Assembly (NCBI GenBank): GCA_021781555.1 | Contig: JAJXWQ010000010.1 | Span: 1 to 62,332, forward strand | DNA length: 62,332 nt | Direction of reading: 5' to 3' | Source of the DNA: a bacterium | Lineage (GTDB): Bacteria; Cyanobacteriota; Sericytochromatia; S15B-MN24; VGJW01 | Shown: piece after piece, positions 8,791-16,313 of the stretch | Layout: the number at the start of each line of letters is the position of its first letter | Position numbering within the stretch: position 1 is the stretch's first letter | The notes under the pieces: model-generated | The model's database searches: none | What the model was told of the DNA's origin: nothing | The model's input: only the letters and a program-made list of their open reading frames with translations | Position numbers and translations under genes: made by a program

Positions 8791-9792
8791 ATGTCCGTTT
8801 CTCCGCGCCCGGGTGCGGCCTTGTCCAACTTGCCAGAGATGTACCGCGAGATGGTTCTGGTACGGGAGCTGAGCTCCCGCGCCGTCGCCCTCCAGCGGCA
8901 GGGGCGGATCGGTAGCTGGCTCGGCTCCGAGGGCCAGGAAGCCGCGATGGTGGGCTCTGCCCATGCGCTCGAGCCCTTTGACTGGGTATTTGCATCCTAT
9001 CGGGAGCACGCCGTGCCGCTGGTCCGAGGCGTTCCGGTCGTGGCCCTGTTCAACCACCTCTTCGCCAACGTCGACGACAATGCCCGCGGTCGCAACCTGC
9101 CGCCCGAGTACACCTTCCGGGAGGTCAACTTCGTCTCGGTATCCGCTCCGGTCGGCAACCAGGCCCTCCAGGCGGTGGGCGCGGCCACCGCGGCGCAGAT
9201 CCGGGGCGACAGGACCGTTGTCATGACCTACTTCGGGGACGGAACCGCCTCGCAAGGGGATGTGCACACGGCGATGGTCTTCGCCGCGCAGCTCAAGGCA
9301 CCGGTCGTGTTCTTCTGCCAGAACAACGGCTGGGCGATCTCGGTCCCGACGGCTCGCCAGAGTGCGGTTCCGCTCGTGGAGCGGGCCGCGGCCGTCGGTC
9401 TCAAGGGGATCCAGGTCGACGGCAACGATGCCCAGGAGGTCCTCGATGCGACCCGCGCTGCAGTCGATCGCGCCCGCAGCGGCGCCGGGCCCACCTTCAT
9501 CGTGGCCATGACCTACCGGCTCGGAGCCCACTCGACCTCCGACGATCCCTCGAAGTACCGCGACGCCGCCGAGCTTGCCAGGGCCGAGGCGCGGGATCCC
9601 CTGCGGATCGCCCGCGCCCAGCTGGGGCTTTCGGACTCCGAGGACGAGGCCATCCGGGCCGAGGCCCGGCGGGCGATTGCCGAGGCCGTGGCGCAGGCCG
9701 AGCGGGTGCCCCGTCCCCAGGCGATCGAGCTTTGCGACGGAGTCTACGCAGAGATGCCCTGGCATCTGCGCCTGGAGCAGCAAGAACTCTAG
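8791..9792 (+). CDS. pdhA: Thiamine-diphosphate dehydrogenase E1 component, alpha subunit
   Basis: A 333-residue E1-alpha subunit of the pyruvate or branched-chain 2-oxoacid dehydrogenase type. The thiamine-diphosphate motif begins GDGTASQGD at about residue 150 and ends with CQNNGWAIS. The phosphorylation-loop region is present as YRLGAHSTSDDPSKYR. It would decarboxylate a 2-oxoacid and reductively acylate E2. Neither the beta subunit nor E2/E3 is next to it, so the partner genes must lie elsewhere, and pyruvate is not proven as substrate. The TAG stop is inside the CTAG that opens a full repeat copy. Confidence 0.88.
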   Translation: MSVSPRPGAALSNLPEMYREMVLVRELSSRAVALQRQGRIGSWLGSEGQEAAMVGSAHALEPFDWVFASYREHAVPLVRGVPVVALFNHLFANVDDNARGRNLPPEYTFREVNFVSVSAPVGNQALQAVGAATAAQIRGDRTVVMTYFGDGTASQGDVHTAMVFAAQLKAPVVFFCQNNGWAISVPTARQSAVPLVERAAAVGLKGIQVDGNDAQEVLDATRAAVDRARSGAGPTFIVAMTYRLGAHSTSDDPSKYRDAAELARAEARDPLRIARAQLGLSDSEDEAIRAEARRAIAEAVAQAERVPRPQAIELCDGVYAEMPWHLRLEQQEL

Positions 9793-9896
9793 AGTGCTCC
9801 CGGTTTGAAGGGATCGAGCCCGATGAGTCAAACGGGGCCCGGTTGCGCAGCGAAGCGACCGCGCAGAGGGACCCGTTCAAACTGCAAAAGGCCTAG
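9789..9896 (+). repeat. CTAG-bounded 108-bp repeat, copy 4 (full length)
   Basis: 108 bp from CTAG (9789-9792, holding the pdhA stop) to CTAG (9893-9896). It has GTGCTCCCGGTTTGAA at the left, the central GCGCAGCGAAGCGACCGCGC, and GTTCAAACTGCAAAAGG at the right. It is followed immediately by a second copy. Confidence 0.92.
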
Positions 9897-10000
9897 AGTG
9901 CTCCCGGTTTGAAGGGATCGAGCCCGATGAGTCAAACGGGGCCCGGTTGCGCAGCGAAGCGACCGCGCAGAGGGACCCGTTCAAACTGAGAAAGATATAG
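9893..10000 (+). repeat. 108-bp repeat, copy 5 (tandem with copy 4)
   Basis: Shares CTAG 9893-9896 with copy 4 and runs to ATAG at 9997-10000, again 108 bp. It is almost identical to copy 4 except for the last 16 bases (gagaaagat in place of gcaaaaggc). This suggests insertion of one element into the CTAG beside another, or a duplication. Confidence 0.9.
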
Positions 10001-10109
10001 GAGGGCAGGGACCGGGCCCGAGAGGCCAAGCGGGAGCCGCTCGCAGCGCACCAGATAGCAAGAGCCCGGTCCTGGAGCCGAGCTCGATCCCGTACGCGTC
10101 ACAGACCGG

Positions 10110-11471
10110 ATGGCACGCGCGGGGAACACTGGGCTCATGGTGGAGGTGGACTGGAACGCCGTCGAAGCCGAGGCCCTGGAGCACTTCCAGGCCCTGTTGC
10201 GCTTCGATACCACGAATCCTCCGGGCGATGTCGCGCCTGCCACGCGCTACATTGCCGAGATCCTCGGGCGCGAAGGGATCCCGTCCACCGTGCTCGAGGC
10301 GGCACCGGGCCGGACCAACCTCGTGGCCCGGCTATCGGCCGGCAATCCCTTTGATGCGCTGATGATCTCGGCCCACCTGGATGTGGTGGCGGCCGAGGCG
10401 GAGCGCTGGGCGCACCCGCCCTTCGCGGGCGAGATCCACGACGGCTACCTGTGGGGCCGCGGGGCGGTCGACATGAAGCACATGGCCGTGTACGGGCTGA
10501 TGACCCTGGTGCTGCTGCGCCGGCTGGGCGTCGAGCTGCGGCGAGACGTGGTGCTGGCCGCGATTGCCGACGAGGAAGCGGGCATGGAGTACGGCTCCAA
10601 GTGGCTGGCTGCGAACCACCCGGGCCTCATCGCCGGCCGCTGGTGCCTGAGCGAGGTGGGCGGGTTCACGTTGCACGTGGGCGGCCAGAGGGTCTACCCG
10701 ATCCAGCGCGCCGAAAAAGGGATCGTCTGGCTAAAGATGACGACCACGGGGACGCCTGGCCACGGCTCGATGCCGCACCGTGACAACGCCGTCGTGAAGC
10801 TTTCTCGCGCCCTATCGCGCCTGGCCGCTCGCTCACTCAAGCGCCATCGCAACCTGCCGGTCCAGGGCATGATCGCGGCTCTCGCCAGGGCCGCTGGCTT
10901 TCCGCTTTCGGTCCCGCTCCGCCTGCTATCGGTCCCCCTGGTGGGGGACTGGGTGCTCGATCGCTTGCCGGGCTCCGATCTCACCCAGGTGCTCTTTGCG
11001 CTCCTGCACGACACGGCCTGCCCCACCGGCCTGGCGGCCGGCCAGAAGGAGAACGTCATCCCGTCGGAGGCCTCGGTGGTCCTGGACTGCCGGATCCTGC
11101 CCGGGTCCTCGCTGGCTGAGCTGCAATCCGAGATCCGCCAGGCGGTGCGGGAAGACGTGAAGTTCGAGGTGATCCAGGCCAGCGATCCGGTGGTCCACGA
11201 GGATGACACCCCCCTCTTCCACGTGATACGCCAGGTGCTCTCGGAGCGCGATCCCGGCTGCCATGTGGTGCCCTCTTGCAGCGTCGGTTACACGGACGGC
11301 GCGAGCTATCGCAAGATCGGCTACACCACCTACGGTTTTGCCCCCATCCGCCTGCCGGATGACCTCGTCTTCAGCCAGCTCTATCACGGCCACGACGAGC
11401 GCATCCCCATCGAGGGATTCAACTGGGGTCTCCGGACCTTCTTCGAGGTGGTCCACCGCTTCTGCGCGTGA
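10110..11471 (+). CDS. M20-family metallo-aminoacylase/peptidase
   Basis: A 453-residue zinc hydrolase of the M20/ArgE/DapE/carboxypeptidase-G2 group. Metal ligands are visible in order: ISAHLDVV (first His and catalytic Asp), GRGAVDMKHM (bridging Asp), ADEEAG (catalytic Glu and metal Glu), and a late YHGHDERI histidine. The insertion between about 200 and 330 is the dimerisation domain (GTPGHGSMPHRDNAV). It should release an amino acid from an N-acyl or peptide substrate. ATG 10110 is used; ATG 10137 (MVEVDWNAVEAEALEH) is a plausible alternative. The 109 bp before it, after the tandem repeats, hold nothing I recognise. Confidence 0.85.
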   Translation: MARAGNTGLMVEVDWNAVEAEALEHFQALLRFDTTNPPGDVAPATRYIAEILGREGIPSTVLEAAPGRTNLVARLSAGNPFDALMISAHLDVVAAEAERWAHPPFAGEIHDGYLWGRGAVDMKHMAVYGLMTLVLLRRLGVELRRDVVLAAIADEEAGMEYGSKWLAANHPGLIAGRWCLSEVGGFTLHVGGQRVYPIQRAEKGIVWLKMTTTGTPGHGSMPHRDNAVVKLSRALSRLAARSLKRHRNLPVQGMIAALARAAGFPLSVPLRLLSVPLVGDWVLDRLPGSDLTQVLFALLHDTACPTGLAAGQKENVIPSEASVVLDCRILPGSSLAELQSEIRQAVREDVKFEVIQASDPVVHEDDTPLFHVIRQVLSERDPGCHVVPSCSVGYTDGASYRKIGYTTYGFAPIRLPDDLVFSQLYHGHDERIPIEGFNWGLRTFFEVVHRFCA

Positions 11472-11473
11472 AT

Positions 11474-11503
11474 CTCGGGGGGGAGGGCCCTGGCACCCCC
11501 GAG
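11474..11503. terminator. Hairpin between convergent genes
   Basis: CTCGGGGG (11474-11481) pairs perfectly with CCCCCGAG (11496-11503) around a 14-nt loop. It lies between the stop of the M20 peptidase and that of the convergent PadR gene. There is no U-tract on either side, so it would be an atypical bidirectional terminator. Confidence 0.5.
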
Positions 11504-11529
11504 GCACGAAACGGGAAGGGCTGCTGGCG

Positions 11530-12087
11530 TTAACCGGGATCCTCGGCCGGCTCGGACTGCGGCAAGACGAGAATGGCGCCGAGCTCGACCAGCCACGCGA
11601 GGGTGCGCTCGACCACCTCGCCCTCCAGGCGCACGACCGAGCGCCGGTGGAGCGGCGCGCCTTCGTCGGGCATGCCGAGGCGCTCGCGCACCTCTTTGAG
11701 CTGCATGGCACTGGCAGCCAGACGGCTCTTCAGGATTCCCGAAGACAAAACCTGGGCGTAGGCGACGCCACGCCGGAAGGCTTCGGTGGTCGCCGGCTCG
11801 CGGAGGGCATGGTCGGTCGCCAGCCACAGGGCGCTCTGCCCCGTCTGGGTGATGTCGTACGCGGTGTGCCCCTTGCCGGCGTGCCCGGCCTCCTTGTGGC
11901 TGTCGATCCAGCCTCGCCTCTGGAGCGCGGCCAGGGCCTGGTACACGGCGACCGACCCCGACCCGGCGACCTCGTGCGCGTGCGGAGCCGCCTCGATAAG
12001 CTTGAGAAGCTCGTAGCCGAAAGCCCGCCCATCCGACAGGAGGCCCAGGAGGTGGTGCTCGAGGGGAGATATCGACGGCTGGCTCAA
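11530..12087 (-). CDS. PadR-family transcriptional regulator
   Basis: A 185-residue protein with the PadR winged helix at the N-terminus: SPLEHHLLGLLSDGRAFGYELLKLI, then GSVAVYQALAALQRRGWI and the beta-wing HTAYDITQTGQSAL. The C-terminal half is helical (VERLGMPDEG-like region) and probably dimerises, as in PadR subfamily proteins with a Vir-type tail. The best start is TTG at 12087 (LSQPSISPLEHH), because longer frames run into pepP; no ATG is available between. It is 26 bases downstream of pepP on the same strand. The regulated genes are not evident. Confidence 0.8.
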   Translation of the reverse strand: MSQPSISPLEHHLLGLLSDGRAFGYELLKLIEAAPHAHEVAGSGSVAVYQALAALQRRGWIDSHKEAGHAGKGHTAYDITQTGQSALWLATDHALREPATTEAFRRGVAYAQVLSSGILKSRLAASAMQLKEVRERLGMPDEGAPLHRRSVVRLEGEVVERTLAWLVELGAILVLPQSEPAEDPG

Positions 12088-12113
12088 GACCCGGGCCCGG
12101 ACTCTGTATCGAT

Positions 12114-13430
12114 CTAGCGTGCTCCGGCGAGGGCGCCCGCGCGCATGAGCGCCTCGATCTCCTCGATCTCCTTGGGGACGCCCGACGAAAGAACGTCGCA
12201 TCCGGTTTCGGTGACCAGCACGTCGTCCTCGATGCGGATGCCGATGTCGTACCACCTCGAGTCCACCTTGGCGCCCTCGGGAATGTAAAGACCGGGCTCC
12301 ACCGTGAGCACCATGCCGGGTTCGATGCGCCGCCATTCGCCATCTGCGCGGTAGTTTCCGACGTCGTGGACGTCCATGCCAAGCCAGTGGCCGGTGCGGT
12401 GCATGTAAAAAGGCTTGTAAGCCTCCGCTTCGAGCGCCTGCTCGAGCGGCCCGGAAAGGAGGCCGAGTGCGATGAGGCCCTCGGTCAACCGGCGCACGGC
12501 GACGTCGTGGACGGCCTGGAAGCTCGGGTGCGAAGCGACCGTGGCGATCGCCGCCTTCTGCGCAGCCAGGACCACCTCGTACAGAGCCCGCTGTTCACGC
12601 GAGAAGATCCCGCTGACGGGAAAGGTGCGCGTGATGTCCGAGGCATAGCCGTCGAGCTCGCAACCGGCGTCGATCAACACCAGATCCCGCGCTCCCATCC
12701 GGCGCTCGTTGGCCGTGTAGTGAAGGATGCAACCATTGGGACCGGAGCCGCAGATCGTGCCGTAGGAAGGAGCCTGGGCGCCGAGCTTGCGGAAGCTGTA
12801 CTCGATCGTCGCCTGCAGCTCGTACTCGTACATGTCGGGCCTGGCGACGATCATGGCCTGGCGATGGGCCTCCGCGGCGATCTCCGCCGAGCGCTTCATG
12901 AGCGCGATCTCCTCGGGCCCCTTGATCAAGCGCATCTCGTTGGCGATGCGGGCGGGATCGACCAGGGTGTCCGGGGCCAGGATGCCCTGGCGGGCCTTGG
13001 CCTGGACCGCCTGGATCCACCCCAGTACGCGCTGATCGAACTCCGGGCTGCTCCCGAGCGCGTAATAGAGCTGCGGCGCACCCTCGAGGTAACGCGGCAA
13101 GACCGCATCCAGCTCGGACAGGGCAAAGGCCGCATCGGCCTCGAAATCGCGCACGGCCCCTTCGACTCCGGCCCGGCGCCCGGTCCAGACTTCCTTGGCC
13201 GGGTCCTTGGGATTGACGAAGAGGATGAACCGATGCTCCGGATGACCGGGAGCCAGGACCGCGATGGCGTCAGGTTCGGTGAAACCGGTCAGGTACCAGA
13301 AGGTGCTGTCCGCCCGGTAGGGATATTCGGTACCGCCGTTGCGCAGAGCGATGGGGTGGCTCCGGATCACGGCGACCCCGCCTTCCATGCGCTGCATGAA
13401 GCGGGCGCGCCGATCGGCGAAGATTGACAC
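12114..13430 (-). CDS. pepP: Xaa-Pro aminopeptidase (M24B)
   Basis: A 438-residue aminopeptidase P that removes N-terminal residues preceding proline. The N-terminal creatinase-like domain begins IRSHPIALRNGGTEYPYR and contains FWYLTGF. The C-terminal pita-bread domain has the dinuclear metal ligands: DAGCELDGYASDITRTFPVSG (two Asp), HRTGHWLGMDVHD (His), ILTVEPG-type MVLTVEPGLY (Glu) and IRIEDDVLVT (Glu). The start is GTG at 13430. The stop lies in CTAG, and 12 bases across the stop (ctagcgtgctcc) match the end of the dispersed repeat, so the C-terminus may derive from an old insertion. Confidence 0.94.
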   Translation of the reverse strand: MSIFADRRARFMQRMEGGVAVIRSHPIALRNGGTEYPYRADSTFWYLTGFTEPDAIAVLAPGHPEHRFILFVNPKDPAKEVWTGRRAGVEGAVRDFEADAAFALSELDAVLPRYLEGAPQLYYALGSSPEFDQRVLGWIQAVQAKARQGILAPDTLVDPARIANEMRLIKGPEEIALMKRSAEIAAEAHRQAMIVARPDMYEYELQATIEYSFRKLGAQAPSYGTICGSGPNGCILHYTANERRMGARDLVLIDAGCELDGYASDITRTFPVSGIFSREQRALYEVVLAAQKAAIATVASHPSFQAVHDVAVRRLTEGLIALGLLSGPLEQALEAEAYKPFYMHRTGHWLGMDVHDVGNYRADGEWRRIEPGMVLTVEPGLYIPEGAKVDSRWYDIGIRIEDDVLVTETGCDVLSSGVPKEIEEIEALMRAGALAGAR

Positions 13431-13565
13431 TCGTGGCCTCGGTCCGAAAAAAGAACTGTCCGATCCCTTGTTGTATTGTACCTCTTTGCCATCGGACGCT
13501 CTTAGAAAGACCTTAACCTCGGTGGAGAGCTACCGGGCCGAGGACATGGCAGGAGGAGCAAGGGA

Positions 13566-14474
13566 GTGGCGAGCGCAAGCGCGATTCTGGGGAAGACAGC
13601 ACCGGTACGAGCGCTGAAATCCAGCTCGGATGTCCGGTTCTACTTCGCGGCAGATAGCCACGACGGCTTCCAGCTCCTCGATCGCTTCGTCAAGACGAGC
13701 AACGAGAACAAGCCAGCCTTCGTCCTGTCGGGCGGCGACATGACCGAGGTGGGCACGGCCAAGGAGCACGCCGCCACGGCCAAGGCGCTCGGCAAGCTCC
13801 AGGTCCCGCTCGAGTCCATCCCCGGCAACCACGACTACCGCGGCTCGGAGCGCGATCGCTTCGTCAAGGATTTCGGCACCACGCCGCGCTCCTTCGACCG
13901 GGGCGGGGTGCACTTCATCCTGCTGGACGACGCAAACCAGCACATCGACGCTTCGACGTTCTCGTTCCTCGAGCGGGATCTGGCGGCCAACCAGGGCAAG
14001 CCCACGGTCGTCGCGATGCACGTGCCGGCGGTCGGCAAGGACGTCTCGGCAGTCGTGGCCAAGCTCCATGCGCGCATGCCCGCGAGCATCGCCTATCCCA
14101 AGCTCGAGGATCCGGCCCAGTCGGCGCGCTTCACCGACCTCATGAGCCGCTACAACGTCAACCTGGTGCTCGCCGGGCACACCCATGTTCCCGACGAGCG
14201 GACGGTGGGCGGGGTCCGGTACGTGACGGCCGGGGCGCTCGGCGGCAAGCTCACGAAGGTCGGCAGCACCCACGAGTACCTGGACGTCGCCCTTCACGAC
14301 GGCAAGGTCGACGTGAAGCACGTTGCCCTCGATGCGCCGGCAGACGGGATCAAGGGCCTGATCGCCGACGATGGCCGCTATGTCGGCCGTCAAGTCCAGA
14401 CCTTGACCCGGGGGTCGTTCTCGTCGGCCTTGCGGCGCGCCTTCGGCGACCTGATCGAGCATTTCCACTTTTAG
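13566..14474 (+). CDS. Calcineurin-like metallophosphoesterase
   Basis: A 302-residue phosphohydrolase with all five metallophosphoesterase motifs: ADSHD (first Asp and His), SGGDMTE, PGNHDY, VAMHVP and LAGHTHVP. Serine stands between the Asp and His of motif 1, which is acceptable in this fold. There is no signal peptide, so it probably acts in the cytoplasm on a nucleotide, phosphoprotein or phosphodiester. GTG at 13566 follows a good purine run (aggagcaaggga). It is divergent from pepP, with a shared 135-bp promoter region. A strong hairpin follows the stop. Confidence 0.85.
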   Translation: MASASAILGKTAPVRALKSSSDVRFYFAADSHDGFQLLDRFVKTSNENKPAFVLSGGDMTEVGTAKEHAATAKALGKLQVPLESIPGNHDYRGSERDRFVKDFGTTPRSFDRGGVHFILLDDANQHIDASTFSFLERDLAANQGKPTVVAMHVPAVGKDVSAVVAKLHARMPASIAYPKLEDPAQSARFTDLMSRYNVNLVLAGHTHVPDERTVGGVRYVTAGALGGKLTKVGSTHEYLDVALHDGKVDVKHVALDAPADGIKGLIADDGRYVGRQVQTLTRGSFSSALRRAFGDLIEHFHF

Positions 14475-14510
14475 GGGGGCTTTTCTCCCGCGCTGCGCTC
14501 GGGCAGGGAC

Positions 14511-14536
14511 TCGAGGGAACCCGCCGGTTCCCTCGA
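14511..14536 (+). terminator. Perfect 11-bp hairpin after the phosphoesterase
   Basis: TCGAGGGAACC (14511-14521), loop CGCC, GGTTCCCTCGA (14526-14536): a perfect 11-bp stem. No T-run follows. It is likely a 3' end of the upstream transcript. Confidence 0.6.
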
Positions 14537-14617
14537 ACGCTCCCCGGCTGATGGCTTGACAGCGTCACGGGAGGCAAGTATGGGTGAGCAGCCACCCTTC
14601 GTCCCGAGGTTGCTCAG

Positions 14618-15277
14618 ATGACTCGTCTGGAAGACGTCCGCCGCCGCGCCGAGCGCTACCTGGCCCAGGATCCCCGCGTCCGACGCTGGCGCATCGGCAC
14701 CGACGGGGAGATCGCGCTCGAGGTCCTCGTGGAGGGGGCCGTTCCCCCGCAGGATCGCTACCAGATCGTCGAGTTGCTGGGCCGGCCGCTTTTCCGCATC
14801 GATCGCCCCGAAGGGGCCCTCGACGCGTTGCTCGAGGACCTCGTGGTCGTCCGTGTCGACGTCGACGGGCTGCGGGAAGAGCCGCTGCCAGAGGATCCGA
14901 GCAAGGCCCTCGAGCACCTGCATCAGCGCTTCTGGGTCGACGTCTGGGTAGCCTACGGTTTTCTCGAGCGAGAGAAGCTTTACAAGGCCCTCAAATGGTT
15001 GACCGACCTCCGCGAGACGCTGTTCGCCGTAGGGAGGCTCTCGGCCGACAACCCCAAGCTGCGAGACGAGGAGGCCATCCCGGAGGCCCTGCACGGGGCG
15101 CTGGCCCAGACCTGCTGCAAGCCCGAACCGGAGGCGATCGGCAAGGCCTTGCTCTTCGCCATCTTCGTCTACCGCCAGACCCGCCAGGATGCAGCCCAAC
15201 GCCTGAAGCTGGGATTCAACGAGGAAACCGAGCTTGCGCTCATCCACCACCTCGAGGAGCGTTTCGGCACGATTTAA
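14618..15277 (+). CDS. Conserved-looking protein of unknown function
   Basis: A 219-residue soluble protein with no signal peptide or membrane segment. The first 90 residues look like an alpha/beta domain (RWRIGTDGEIALEVLVEG, then LEDLVVVRVDVDGL). The rest is helical (FWVDVWVAYGFLEREKLYKA, about 110-130). The layout faintly recalls a degenerate nucleotidyltransferase with a helical C-terminal domain, but I see no catalytic GS...DxD motif, so I do not claim it. It ends 12 bases before the enoyl-CoA hydratase start and is probably co-transcribed with it. Confidence 0.7.
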   Translation: MTRLEDVRRRAERYLAQDPRVRRWRIGTDGEIALEVLVEGAVPPQDRYQIVELLGRPLFRIDRPEGALDALLEDLVVVRVDVDGLREEPLPEDPSKALEHLHQRFWVDVWVAYGFLEREKLYKALKWLTDLRETLFAVGRLSADNPKLRDEEAIPEALHGALAQTCCKPEPEAIGKALLFAIFVYRQTRQDAAQRLKLGFNEETELALIHHLEERFGTI

Positions 15278-15289
15278 GGAGTCCAAGCC

Positions 15290-16087
15290 ATGCCAACCTC
15301 TACCGCTGTCCCGGTGCAGTACGAAAACCTCCTCGTCGATCGTCACGACGCGGTGGCGGTCGTGCGCCTGAACCGGCCCAAGGTCCTCAATGCGCTTTCC
15401 CCGCAACTGATGGCGGAGCTCACCCAGGCGATGGCGGCGCTCGACGCCGATCCCGGAGTTGGCGCGATCGTCCTGACCGGGAACGAGCGCGCCTTTGCCG
15501 CCGGCGCGGACATCAAAGAGATGGCCGAGGCCTCCCTGGTGGACATGGTCTACCGCGACCTGATCGGTGTCTGGGATCGGCTGCGCCAGGTCAAGAAGCC
15601 GCTGATCGCCGCCGTGTCGGGGTTCGCTCTCGGCGGCGGCTGCGAGGTCGCGATGATGTGCGACTTCATCGTGGCCTCCGAGACGGCGGTCTTCGGCCAG
15701 CCGGAGATCAACCTCGGGGTGATCCCGGGCGCGGGCGGTACCCAGCGCTTGACGCGCCTGCTCGGCAAGTCGCTGGCGATGGATATGATCTTGACCGGCC
15801 GGCAGCTCAAGGCCCAGGAAGCCCTGGCGCACGGGCTGGTGTCGCGGGTATTTCCGGTGGCGTCCTACCTGGACGACGCCATCGCGCTCGCCAAGGACAT
15901 CGCCAGCAAGGGGCCGATGGCCTTGCGGGTGGCCAAGGAAGCCGTCAACAAGGCTTTCGAGACGACTCTCGCCGAGGGCCTCGAAGCCGAGCGGCAGCGT
16001 TTCTACATGCTTTTCGCGACCGAGGACCAGAAAGAGGGCATGCGAGCCTTCCTCGGCAAGCGGCCGCCGCAGTTCACCGGACGCTAG
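15290..16087 (+). CDS. Enoyl-CoA hydratase (crotonase family)
   Basis: A 265-residue crotonase-fold enzyme that adds water to trans-2-enoyl-CoA in fatty-acid or amino-acid breakdown. The oxyanion-hole segments are AFAAGADIKEM and GFALGGGCEVAMMCD. Both catalytic glutamates of true hydratases are present: the E of GGGCEVAMM and the E of FGQPEINLGVIPGAGGTQRL. This supports hydratase rather than isomerase or decarboxylase. A ribosome-binding site (aaggagt) precedes ATG 15290. A full 108-bp repeat begins 13 bases after the stop. Confidence 0.92.
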   Translation: MPTSTAVPVQYENLLVDRHDAVAVVRLNRPKVLNALSPQLMAELTQAMAALDADPGVGAIVLTGNERAFAAGADIKEMAEASLVDMVYRDLIGVWDRLRQVKKPLIAAVSGFALGGGCEVAMMCDFIVASETAVFGQPEINLGVIPGAGGTQRLTRLLGKSLAMDMILTGRQLKAQEALAHGLVSRVFPVASYLDDAIALAKDIASKGPMALRVAKEAVNKAFETTLAEGLEAERQRFYMLFATEDQKEGMRAFLGKRPPQFTGR

Positions 16088-16099
16088 GCGCCAAGGCGT

Positions 16100-16207
16100 C
16101 TAGCGTGCTCCCGGTTTGAATGGATCGAGCCCGATGAGTCAAACGGGGCCCGGTTGCGCAGCGAAGCGACCGCGCAGAGGGCCCCGTTCAAACTGCAAAA
16201 GGTCTAG
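16100..16207 (+). repeat. CTAG-bounded 108-bp repeat, copy 6 (full length)
   Basis: CTAG 16100-16103 to CTAG 16204-16207, exactly 108 bp, same orientation as copies 4 and 5. It has one change in the right part (gagggccccg for gagggacccg). It lies between the hydratase stop and the polysaccharide locus. Confidence 0.92.
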
Positions 16208-16313
16208 CTGACGCCCGGGTCGGAACCGTGCGGTACCATGAAGGTTCCGCCACCGAGCGGCGTGCCGTAGAGTCCCTGCGGCGAAGCAGTCAGACCGGGA
16301 TCGAAGTCAAAGC

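Noticed and set aside
7285-9831. An 848-codon open frame on the minus strand across dnaX, mltG and pdhA
   Set aside because: It is a shadow of three well-supported plus-strand genes. Its composition (Arg, Gly, Asp, Leu runs) is what high-GC antisense frames give, and no family motif is seen.
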